Positions 26,878-33,889 of a stretch of 64,000 nucleotides of DNA are shown here, piece by piece. Both the position numbers and the translations under genes were made by a program. The notes below the pieces were generated by a model. It was not told where the DNA came from, did no database searches, and was given only the letters and a program-made list of their open reading frames with translations. This stretch comes from Exiguobacterium mexicanum (lineage in GTDB: Bacteria; Bacillota; Bacilli; Exiguobacteriales; Exiguobacteriaceae): NCBI RefSeq assembly GCF_005960665.1, contig NZ_CP040676.1, forward strand, positions 1,436,501-1,500,500, given 5' to 3'. Each line of letters opens with the position of its first letter. Position 1 is the first letter of the stretch.

Positions 26878-28055
26878 GTCTGAGCATCCCCTCTCGTACG
26901 GCTACGGCTGCGCCACCACAAAGCGAGCGACAGTGCGAAGACGATCAATGCTCCGATGAGGAAGAACAGCGAAATGTCGAGTCGATCCCAAACGTAAATG
27001 AAGTAAATCGTCATTTGGACGAGCAAGAAATAAATGAAAGCAAGCACGATCGGTTTGCGATTGTGGTCTTGATAGACGAGATAGGCGAGTGCGACCACTT
27101 CAAGTAGCACCGCTAGCAAGATGCCGGAGTCTTCGAATAACGAGAACGGGATGACAGCGAGTAAACTGACCCACATCAAGTCCTGGCGTCGGTGAAGTAA
27201 ATAGACGGCGACGAGGACGACCGAAAGGATTGTCGCCTCGATGACCGACGGCGTTCGTTGCGACAACCAGCCTTCCGTCGCATTAATCAAATAGCCGATT
27301 GATAGGACGGCTGCGACGAACAGGTACAGATAGTTCCATTGGGCCCGCTCCCGATAAACGAGAAACAAGACGTGTAGCGCAGCGAGTGTCCATAGCGGCC
27401 AAAAGCGGCCTTCATAGTCGGCGTACTGACCAATCGTGATCAATAGGCCGTAGAAGCCGAACCAGGCGAAAATGCGATCGAGCTCGTTGTCCCCATAATG
27501 GAACCAGACCCACGTCACGATCAATCCGAACGCAATCAACGTGATGCCGATGCCTTGAAAACTATTCGTGATTGCCAAAAAAGCAGCGAGTGCGGCCAAG
27601 AACGTGAAAATCGGATGTTTGAAAATCAATTTGTGCATGACGGCGACGGCAAGGAATAACCAGAATAAGAACGGAATTTGCGAGGAAAGATTATACGTCG
27701 AGAAAATGACGATCATCGTGGCGACGAAAAAGGCGACGCCTAACAGTCGGAATAGCGTGACATAGCGTGACGCTTTCACTTGCAGGCGTTCGGCGGTCAC
27801 ATACATCCCGACCATAAACACGAGGAAAATGGCGACTTTCACAAGATCAGGAATCGCTTGCCAATTGGCCGCGACAAAACTGAATAGACTAAGTGCGAGC
27901 AAAATCGATCCGATAATCACAAGAATAGGCGGTTTGTGCTCACGTTTGTCACCGACCGCCAACTTCTTATGTTCATACTCGACCAAGCGCTGACCGGTCA
28001 CTTCATCCAGTAAACCGGCCTCTTCCCATTCACGAACTTTTTTGTCAATGGACAC
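26874..28055 (-). CDS. DUF2157 polytopic membrane protein
   Basis: A 393-residue protein with a cytoplasmic N-terminal part (KKVREWEEAGLLDEVTGQRLVEYE), the hallmark opening of DUF2157, followed by about twelve hydrophobic segments and a short basic tail (RSRSRTRG). Function unknown. The first ATG at 28064 directly abuts AAAGGG, leaving no spacing, so the GTG at 28055, 9 nt downstream of that site, is the better start. It is co-translated with the GDYXXLXY gene. Confidence 0.88.
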   Translation of the reverse strand: MSIDKKVREWEEAGLLDEVTGQRLVEYEHKKLAVGDKREHKPPILVIIGSILLALSLFSFVAANWQAIPDLVKVAIFLVFMVGMYVTAERLQVKASRYVTLFRLLGVAFFVATMIVIFSTYNLSSQIPFLFWLFLAVAVMHKLIFKHPIFTFLAALAAFLAITNSFQGIGITLIAFGLIVTWVWFHYGDNELDRIFAWFGFYGLLITIGQYADYEGRFWPLWTLAALHVLFLVYRERAQWNYLYLFVAAVLSIGYLINATEGWLSQRTPSVIEATILSVVLVAVYLLHRRQDLMWVSLLAVIPFSLFEDSGILLAVLLEVVALAYLVYQDHNRKPIVLAFIYFLLVQMTIYFIYVWDRLDISLFFLIGALIVFALSLALWWRSRSRTRGDAQT

Positions 28056-28082
28056 CTGAATCATCCCTTTCGATTAAAAAGG

Positions 28083-28277
28083 TCAGCTGGCGCGTTCGAT
28101 CAATTCCAAATCTTTTTTCAGTAAAACTTGCTTCTCGAATTCGAGACCAAGCTGTTGAAATTCTTCCATGATGGAAACGTCCCCGATGACCGTATTGGTC
28201 AATACGGCAGTCACTTCTGCGACCCAACCTTCACGAGTTGACTTGACGATATCACCCACAACGAATTCTACAGACAC
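28083..28277 (-). CDS. Small DUF2187 protein (YkvS family)
   Basis: A 64-residue beta-rich protein beginning VSVEFVVGDIVKSTREGWVAEV, the KOW-like pattern of DUF2187/YkvS. Function is unknown. GGAAG is well spaced for a GTG at 28277; an ATG two codons upstream is too close to it. It is located 27 bp before the DUF2157 gene on the same strand and may head that operon. Confidence 0.8.
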   Translation of the reverse strand: MSVEFVVGDIVKSTREGWVAEVTAVLTNTVIGDVSIMEEFQQLGLEFEKQVLLKKDLELIERAS

Positions 28278-28324
28278 AACCATTCACTTCCAATCTTAAA
28301 TTTGTTTCTATCATTATAACGAAA

Positions 28325-28951
28325 TTATATCGGTTTGAATACGTTTTCTTTAAGCCGTTTAATAAATTGTGTCAAAATTTTCCCAGTCAATCCCCAAATA
28401 ATGTAGTCTTCATGTTCATAAAAAGGTTCTCTCATTTTAATTACCCGTTTTTCGTACGCTTTAGCATTCGCCATCCGGTCAAACGGAATATTTTGATCAG
28501 GATTCATCGTCCATTCCATTTCGCCGTGGAACGGGTCGAGCAACAGCAACGTCTCGACCGGGATTGAGAACAGATGGTCGACTTCATCGGTGTGACGGAC
28601 GTCAGGGATTGTCGGAATCACCCCCACGAACGGATAGATCAGTTGCCGATGTGGCGTCGCGAGAGGTTGCAGGCGACCGATCACTTCAATCTCTTCCATC
28701 GCGAGCAATAGCTCCTCACTCGTCTCACGAATAGCCGCCTCGACCGGGGTCTCGCCAGGATCGAGACGGCCGCCCGGGAATGAGATTTCTCCAGGCTGGC
28801 GCCGCATCGTATGGGCGCGCACTTCAAAGATGACATGCCACGCTCCATCGACCTCGACCAAAGGAATCAACACGGCAGCCGTCTGTTCATAATTCTCTTC
28901 CATCGAAAAACTGTCACGCAATTGTTGTTCCGTGATCCACGATTGTTTCAT
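28325..28951 (-). CDS. Nudix hydrolase, CoA pyrophosphatase-like
   Basis: A 208-residue Nudix enzyme. The Nudix box GGRLDPGETPVEAAIRETSE (about residues 68-87) is preceded by MRRQPGEISFPGG, the UPF0035/NUDT7-like pattern found in coenzyme A diphosphatases (PIFHER-type family). It probably hydrolyses CoA or oxidised CoA to 3'-phosphoadenosine and phosphopantetheine. An upstream in-frame GTG is part of the ribosome site GAGGTGGAG; the ATG at 28951 is the start. Confidence 0.88.
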   Translation of the reverse strand: MKQSWITEQQLRDSFSMEENYEQTAAVLIPLVEVDGAWHVIFEVRAHTMRRQPGEISFPGGRLDPGETPVEAAIRETSEELLLAMEEIEVIGRLQPLATPHRQLIYPFVGVIPTIPDVRHTDEVDHLFSIPVETLLLLDPFHGEMEWTMNPDQNIPFDRMANAKAYEKRVIKMREPFYEHEDYIIWGLTGKILTQFIKRLKENVFKPI

Positions 28952-29026
28952 GTTCTCCACCTCATTCTCTATGTTTCTACAGTTCCACCGTTGTCTCCTC
29001 GTTTAAACGCATCAAATGTCGGAAAT

Positions 29027-29041
29027 ATCATTATTAATGAT
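29027..29041. promoter_or_regulatory. Perfect 15-bp palindrome before the flavin monooxygenase gene
   Basis: ATCATTATTAATGAT is symmetrical about its central T and touches the ribosome site AGGAG. It could be a repressor operator; no regulator gene is adjacent. Confidence 0.35.
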
Positions 29042-29055
29042 AGGAGATGGTAGAT

Positions 29056-30594
29056 GTGGTGGACAAACAAGTTGATGTATTGATCGTCGGAGCGGGCCCG
29101 ACCGGACTCACGCTCGGATTGACGTTAGCCAGATATGGGATCTCATTTGAAATTATTGATCGTAAGACGACCCCGTCGAACAATTCCCGGGCCATCGGGA
29201 TTCAACCGCGAACGATCGAAGTGTTCTCTCGTCTCGATGTCGCCAAGGAAGTACTCGGCCGGGCACGGACCATCGAGAAAGGCAATCTATACTTCTCGGG
29301 TCAATGGACGGCCAAACTTGAATTTTCTCGCCTCGTCACGCCGTACCCGTTCGTGACGCTGCTACGCCAAAACGAGACCGAGGCGATTTTAGAGGATGCG
29401 TTAAACGGACACGGTCATTCCGTCCAGCGCGGTGAATCGCTCGTCTCGTTGACACATTACCCGTCTCGAGTGCTCGCCCACCTTGAGTCAGATGCATCAA
29501 ACCGGACGATCGAAGCCAAATACGTCGTCGCTGCCGATGGGGCGAACAGTTCGATTCGTCGGATGCTCGCCCTTCCGTTTAGCGGAAAATCATTCAAAGA
29601 GTCATGGGTGCTCGCCGATATGAAAGCCAAATGGAACATCTCGCGCGAAGAAGTGCATATTTTCTTTTCCGACCGGGGCGTCTTAGAAGTTTTCCCGCTC
29701 ACGGATGACACGATTCGCATCACAGGGAACCTCGCGAGCGACGAGTCGTTCAATGAGTCGGAACTGCGCAATTTGATTGAACAGCGAAGCCATATGGATG
29801 TCGAGATCGACGAAGTTGAGTGGTTCTCGCTCTTCCGGGTCCACAACCGTATGGTCGACTCGTTCATCCACAATCGAGTCATTTTAATGGGAGACGCCGC
29901 CCATATCAACTCACCCGTAGGCGGACAAGGGATGAATACCGGCATCGCCGACTCGTTCAACCTCGGGTGGAAGTTGTGGCTTCATTTGAAGGCTGGTGCC
30001 CCGTTCCGCGTCGTCGCCTCGTATCGCGACGAACGTGAACACGTGGCTCGTAACGTACTTCAGACGACGAACGTGGCGACTGAGGTGTTACAGACGACGT
30101 TGCCTGTCTTCTTGCCGTTCCAAGCGCTCGGCGCCGACGTCTTTACGCGCGTCAACTTGGTCAACCAAAAAATAACGGAACGAATCGCCCAACTGCACTT
30201 GTCTTATCCCGGGCATTCCCGAATTCCGTTTTTGCGTGTCGCCAAGGGCAAGATCTTCCCGGAGATCGAGATCATCCGGACCGATGACGGGTTGCGCACC
30301 AAAATCTCGGAGATTGCGGACGGCCGGTTCCAAGTGCTCATCCTCGACGATGATAAACGTGATGCGACCGAACTCTATGATTATTTGAACGATCATCAAT
30401 CGTTCTTCCAAATCATCACGCTCTCGAAGACGAGTCGTCCCTTCTTCGACCAAGGCAACGAGCTCGCGAAATCATTGTTCATGAAGCGCGGCGTGCTCGT
30501 CATCCGACCGGACGGCTATTTGCTTCATAAACAGCGGCACCTGCGCCCTGATTCGTTGCAAGAGACGATGTCCACTTGGCTCCCGACACCATGA
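29056..30594 (+). CDS. FAD-dependent aromatic monooxygenase-like protein
   Basis: A 512-residue class A flavoprotein hydroxylase. It shows the dinucleotide motif VDVLIVGAGPTGLTLGL at the N-terminus, the DG motif YVVAADGANSSIRRML, the second FAD motif VILMGDAAHINSPVGGQGMN, and a C-terminal thioredoxin-like extension (about residues 370-512) seen in phenol- and polyketide-hydroxylase subfamilies. The substrate is unknown. AGGAG is 9 nt before the GTG at 29056; the ATG at 29047 lies on top of that site and is unlikely. It is a single gene with a terminator, with a palindrome before it. Confidence 0.85.
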   Translation: MVDKQVDVLIVGAGPTGLTLGLTLARYGISFEIIDRKTTPSNNSRAIGIQPRTIEVFSRLDVAKEVLGRARTIEKGNLYFSGQWTAKLEFSRLVTPYPFVTLLRQNETEAILEDALNGHGHSVQRGESLVSLTHYPSRVLAHLESDASNRTIEAKYVVAADGANSSIRRMLALPFSGKSFKESWVLADMKAKWNISREEVHIFFSDRGVLEVFPLTDDTIRITGNLASDESFNESELRNLIEQRSHMDVEIDEVEWFSLFRVHNRMVDSFIHNRVILMGDAAHINSPVGGQGMNTGIADSFNLGWKLWLHLKAGAPFRVVASYRDEREHVARNVLQTTNVATEVLQTTLPVFLPFQALGADVFTRVNLVNQKITERIAQLHLSYPGHSRIPFLRVAKGKIFPEIEIIRTDDGLRTKISEIADGRFQVLILDDDKRDATELYDYLNDHQSFFQIITLSKTSRPFFDQGNELAKSLFMKRGVLVIRPDGYLLHKQRHLRPDSLQETMSTWLPTP

Positions 30595-30596
30595 CA

Positions 30597-30624
30597 AAAG
30601 CTCCACTCGATATGAGTGGAGCTT
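30597..30624. terminator. Bidirectional terminator
   Basis: Twelve-base stem AAAGCTCCACTC / GAGTGGAGCTTT with loop GATAT between convergent genes. Confidence 0.88.
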
Positions 30625-30627
30625 TGT

Positions 30628-30876
30628 TTACGCTTGGTTATAATAAAGCGTCCCTGGCTTCGAGAGCGTCAAATCGTAGAACGCCTCAAACGCTTCAATG
30701 TCCTCTAACTTGCGGAAATCGACTTTGTCCGTCTCTTCATTCGGAATCGCGACGACGATTCCGTCTTCGGTTTGTTTGATCATCCCGGTCTGCCCGTTAT
30801 GGATGCGGATGTAGAGCACGTGCTTGTCTTCTAGCAGCGTCACGGCTTCGCGACGCGATTGAATCGTTGTTTTCAT
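30628..30876 (-). CDS. Unknown small protein, 82 residues
   Basis: An unrecognised cytoplasmic protein with a strand-rich start (MKTTIQSRREAVTLLEDKHV) and an acidic second half (DKVDFRKLEDIEAFEAFYDL). The ATG at 30876 has GAGGG at usable spacing; an ATG two codons upstream overlaps it. It is divergent from the small membrane protein gene that follows, and convergent with the monooxygenase. Confidence 0.6.
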   Translation of the reverse strand: MKTTIQSRREAVTLLEDKHVLYIRIHNGQTGMIKQTEDGIVVAIPNEETDKVDFRKLEDIEAFEAFYDLTLSKPGTLYYNQA

Positions 30877-30918
30877 CGTCATCCCTCACTTTCTTTTGAG
30901 TATACCGGTCTATCGTTG

Positions 30919-30947
30919 TTGCTTTCAAGCGGTTGCACCCTTAAAAT
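30919..30947 (+). promoter_or_regulatory. Promoter for the small membrane protein gene
   Basis: TTGCTT (30919-30924), 17-nt spacer, TAAAAT (30942-30947), about 25 nt before the TTG start at 30972. Confidence 0.5.
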
Positions 30948-30971
30948 TATGTAAAGAAGGGGTTGAACGCT

Positions 30972-31265
30972 TTGGATTTGGAAACGCTATTGATTATCGT
31001 CTTAGGCATCACATTCGTCGTGCTCGTCTCGATCCGCGCCGTCCGTAATTTACAGTGGGTCCGTTTCGGCGAGGCGTTTGGCAAGCAAGGCGAGGCGCTG
31101 CTCGACGACTATACGTATTTGACGGAACAAGGCATCACGTGTCGCGTCGAACACGGCTTGCCGACCGGGCGCCTGTTCCGCCCGCTCGCAAAAAACTTGG
31201 ACGACCGGGTCGCTTTGTTCGTCCATCGTAAAGATGCAGAACAAGCCCGACAATTATTGAAATGA
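30972..31265 (+). CDS. Small single-helix membrane protein, unknown function
   Basis: About 97 residues: one N-terminal membrane helix (LLIIVLGITFVVLVSIRAV) followed by a soluble cytoplasmic domain ending FVHRKDAEQARQLLK. The C-terminal pattern resembles small DUF2007-like signal-transducing domains, but I cannot assign it. GAAGGGG directly abuts a TTG at 30963; the TTG at 30972 has proper 9-nt spacing. The stop codon lies within a palindromic terminator shared with the opposing gene. Confidence 0.6.
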   Translation: MDLETLLIIVLGITFVVLVSIRAVRNLQWVRFGEAFGKQGEALLDDYTYLTEQGITCRVEHGLPTGRLFRPLAKNLDDRVALFVHRKDAEQARQLLK

Positions 31266-31299
31266 AAATGGCGCTGAAGCTTCAGCGCCATTTTCATTT
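31260..31299. terminator. Perfect palindromic bidirectional terminator
   Basis: A 40-nt palindrome with arm AAATGAAAATGGCGCTGAAG contains the stop codons of both converging genes. Confidence 0.9.
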
Positions 31300-31869
31300 A
31301 TGTACTTGACGCTCCGAGCAATAGTAGGCGATGTGTTTAATTGTCGCCTCCGACAACAGCTCGAGCTTCGTTTTCGCGATGACGTCATCGATCACATCGA
31401 ACGTATCGGCACAGTTGGCTTTGATGCGTTCGACCTTGAGACGGGATGTCTCAGGGAAAATCAAGAACGACGTGACAGGGACTGCCTGTCCGCATTGCTT
31501 CTTCAGGACGCTCCTGACGTGCTTCGTCATCCGCTCAAGCTCTTCCATCGGATGCGGATAGATGTTTTTCCAACCGAGCGACGTCTCGAGACGACAGTCA
31601 CGGTTCGTCATATGGACGGCCGACGTCGTCCGATTGATGCGGACTAAAAAGACGCCTTTCGGGCCGACCAATACATAATCGAGCACATCCTCACCAAGCT
31701 CGACTTGTTCAATCATCATCCAATCAAACCGGCATGTGTGACGGATAATCTCGACGATCTCGTCCGTGTACGACTTCGGCGGTGCGATGACTTCTTCTTT
31801 CGTGCGGAACAAGCCTTTCGTCTGTCGTTTCTCAGGTTCTTTTTTGACGGCCGTCAATACTTGTAACAT
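31294..31869 (-). CDS. NERD-like (nuclease-related domain) protein
   Basis: A 191-residue protein whose middle reads DYVLVGPKGVFLVRINRTT, then a TNRDCRLETSLGWKNIYPHP stretch and VPVTSFLIFPETSRL. This matches the layout of the NERD nuclease-related fold (Asp, Gly-X-Phe-Val, then a lysine-type strand). The usual E-x-K catalytic strand is here VRINRTT, so nuclease activity is doubtful. GGAGGTG is spaced for the ATG at 31869. It lies 18 bp downstream of gpsB on the same strand, so it is probably co-transcribed with ypsA-gpsB. Confidence 0.55.
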   Translation of the reverse strand: MLQVLTAVKKEPEKRQTKGLFRTKEEVIAPPKSYTDEIVEIIRHTCRFDWMMIEQVELGEDVLDYVLVGPKGVFLVRINRTTSAVHMTNRDCRLETSLGWKNIYPHPMEELERMTKHVRSVLKKQCGQAVPVTSFLIFPETSRLKVERIKANCADTFDVIDDVIAKTKLELLSEATIKHIAYYCSERQVHK

Positions 31870-31887
31870 CTTTTCCACCTCCTCACT

Positions 31888-32187
31888 TTATTCGCTCGGG
31901 CCGACCTGTTTTCCGAAGACGGCCTTTTCTAAATTCGAGATGCGACGCAACATGTCATAGTTCGACGCGACAGGCTGGGCCGGTTTGACCGGTTCTGCTT
32001 GTTCGTTCGAACCGCGGCGGAGCGACTCGTTCTCTTGGCGCAACCGTTCGATTTCTTTCGTCATCTTCTCATAATCGCGGATGACGACGTCCAGAAACTG
32101 GTCGACTTCTTCTTGTGAGTACCCACGAAGGGCGGTCTTGAATTCTTGTTTATAAATGGCTTCGGCTGTTAATTCAGTTTGCATCAT
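31888..32187 (-). CDS. gpsB: Cell division regulator GpsB
   Basis: A 99-residue DivIVA-like coiled-coil protein that shuttles PBP1 (PonA) between side wall and septum. The membrane-binding start TAEAIYKQEFKTALRGYSQE is followed by a coiled coil (FLDVVIRDYEKMTKEIERLR), a flexible linker and a short C-terminal helix (NYDMLRRISNLEKAVFG), as in Bacillus GpsB. The start at 32187 (MMQTEL) has GGGAGTGA upstream. It sits 2 bp after ypsA, its usual partner. Its client ponA lies about 5 kb upstream. Confidence 0.93.
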   Translation of the reverse strand: MMQTELTAEAIYKQEFKTALRGYSQEEVDQFLDVVIRDYEKMTKEIERLRQENESLRRGSNEQAEPVKPAQPVASNYDMLRRISNLEKAVFGKQVGPSE

Positions 32188-32189
32188 TT

Positions 32190-32735
32190 TCACTCCCAAT
32201 GTTGTTCCCATTGTTTTTCTTCTTCAATCACGCGTAATTCTTCCTGTGTGATCAAGAATAACTCCATCTGGTGTTTTCGTTTAGCCCCTTCGACGAGAAA
32301 GCGTGGGCTTCCTCCCGTCTCTTCGTCATACAGTGTGATTAATCCTGCTGCTTTGTCTAAAAAGAAGGCAGTTTTTGCCCGCAACTGGCTCGGGTCCTCG
32401 TAAGGACGCTGGGTCAGCGCTTCAAAAAAGTCGGCCTCGAGCTGCAAACGAATGAACAATTCTTGCTCGTACGGCTTATACTTCTCTTCCATCTGTAAAA
32501 AAGGTGGAAATACGGCGATTTTGATTGGATAAGTTTCTCTTAACTCTAACAATACTTCTCCAGCCCATAATTCACAACCGTTCGTGCCACTAAAAATGAA
32601 CCATTCGGCTCCGAGCTCGATGGCTTCGACAATTTTTCGCTCATACGCTTCCTTGATGATGCCGATACCGGGATGGTCGGATTTGAAGATGCCGAGTTCA
32701 TGCGGCCGGTATCCTGTGATGGCGACAACTTTCAT
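32190..32735 (-). CDS. ypsA: YpsA, SLOG-superfamily protein (DUF1273)
   Basis: A 181-residue Rossmann-like protein of the SLOG nucleotide-binding superfamily. The start KVVAITGYRPHELGIF and the later FIFSGTNGCELWAGEV are the conserved Gly-containing ligand loops. YpsA influences cell division in Bacillus and Staphylococcus, in keeping with its gpsB linkage. It overlaps mrfB by 4 nt, and AAAGGAAG lies 7 nt before its ATG. Confidence 0.92.
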   Translation of the reverse strand: MKVVAITGYRPHELGIFKSDHPGIGIIKEAYERKIVEAIELGAEWFIFSGTNGCELWAGEVLLELRETYPIKIAVFPPFLQMEEKYKPYEQELFIRLQLEADFFEALTQRPYEDPSQLRAKTAFFLDKAAGLITLYDEETGGSPRFLVEGAKRKHQMELFLITQEELRVIEEEKQWEQHWE

Positions 32736-33889
32736 GACTGCTTCCTTTCTAGCCGGTTCATCCGGTGCCGAAGCGCCCGCATCTCGGTCAAAGCGGTCTG
32801 TCGAAGCACCGTCTCTTTCCGTTCCGCCAAAGCGATGGCCTGTTCGGTATAGATGATGGCCCGATTGATGTCTTTTTCGCGATGTTCGGCGTATTTCGCC
32901 AATTCGACGAGCGCCTCGACCGTACCGACTTGTTCGAACAGCGGCAACGCCTGCTCCATCTGACCGGTCCGTTTTAACAGGAGCGCTTGACGCATCAAGG
33001 CCCGCTTCGTCGGCTGTTCGAGCCTCTCGTACTCTTGAAGCGCCGCCTCGGCGTTGCCGAGGTCGTTCAACCAGTGCGCCCGTTCTTCACCAAACGGCGT
33101 CTCGTCGGCTTCGACGAGATGACAGAGCCGTTTGTAGAGCGAGACGAGGCTTAGACAGTCGGCATGATGGTGTTCGATGACCGGCTGTAAAATATCTGGT
33201 TCCCGGTCCTTCACATATTGGAAATAGTGCATCGGTGCCAAGAAGCCGGGCAAGTCGTCCGTCCGGGCGTGGCCGAAATGGGCCTCGACCGCCTTGAGCG
33301 ATACCGATTCGAGCGTCGGTTTCAGCAATCGCCGTGAGGCATGCAACAAATCGACATGGCCGACGGCCGGTAACGCTTTGACTTTCGAGCGGACGAACGT
33401 GTGCCGTGTCTTGATTTGGGGCCAGTCGAACGATTTTCCGTTATACGTCACGAAACGGACCTCGTCGCCGATGTCGTTCAAGAAGTGATAATAAAATGCC
33501 GTCTCGAACGCGGGATGAGGCAACACGTATTGGATCATCTCGAGATGGTCTCCTTGGAAACGCGCGAATCCGATCAAAAAGATCGAGGTCCCCGATCCAC
33601 GGAGCCCAGTCGTCTCGGTATCTATGAACAACACCTGCTCGGACGGGACATCGACTTGGAAAAAGGGATGGGTCGATGTCGCGAGTGAGGCTTTCGCCTC
33701 TCCGAACGTAAAGTCGTGGTACGTCTCGTCGAGCGGATAAATCTGCTTCAAGCGGACACACCACTCTTGTTCGAACGTCAGGATTTCTCCACCCCGGGCC
33801 CGCCATTTTGCTTGTTCGACGTCGTCCGGCGTCACGGCCGTTTGTTTCGGTTCATTCGTTTTGATGAGTCGTGATAGTTTTGCTTTCAT
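32732..33889 (-). CDS. mrfB: MrfB (YprB), RNase H-like exonuclease with TPR tail
   Basis: A 385-residue metal-dependent exonuclease. With MrfA it removes mitomycin C adducts in Bacillus subtilis independently of UvrABC. The DEDDh motifs begin with FIDTETTGLRGSGTSIFLIG (near residue 90), then FVTYNGKSFDWPQIKTRH, and a late HHHADCLSLVSLY supplying the last His/Asp. The C-terminal quarter is TPR-like (GNAEAALQEYERLEQPTKRA). It overlaps mrfA and ypsA by 4 nt each. Confidence 0.92.
   Translation of the reverse strand: MKAKLSRLIKTNEPKQTAVTPDDVEQAKWRARGGEILTFEQEWCVRLKQIYPLDETYHDFTFGEAKASLATSTHPFFQVDVPSEQVLFIDTETTGLRGSGTSIFLIGFARFQGDHLEMIQYVLPHPAFETAFYYHFLNDIGDEVRFVTYNGKSFDWPQIKTRHTFVRSKVKALPAVGHVDLLHASRRLLKPTLESVSLKAVEAHFGHARTDDLPGFLAPMHYFQYVKDREPDILQPVIEHHHADCLSLVSLYKRLCHLVEADETPFGEERAHWLNDLGNAEAALQEYERLEQPTKRALMRQALLLKRTGQMEQALPLFEQVGTVEALVELAKYAEHREKDINRAIIYTEQAIALAERKETVLRQTALTEMRALRHRMNRLERKQS

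Noticed and set aside
31870-31887. RNase P RNA gene, expected after gpsB as in Bacillus
   Set aside because: Only 18 bp lie between gpsB and the next gene; the RNA is not here.
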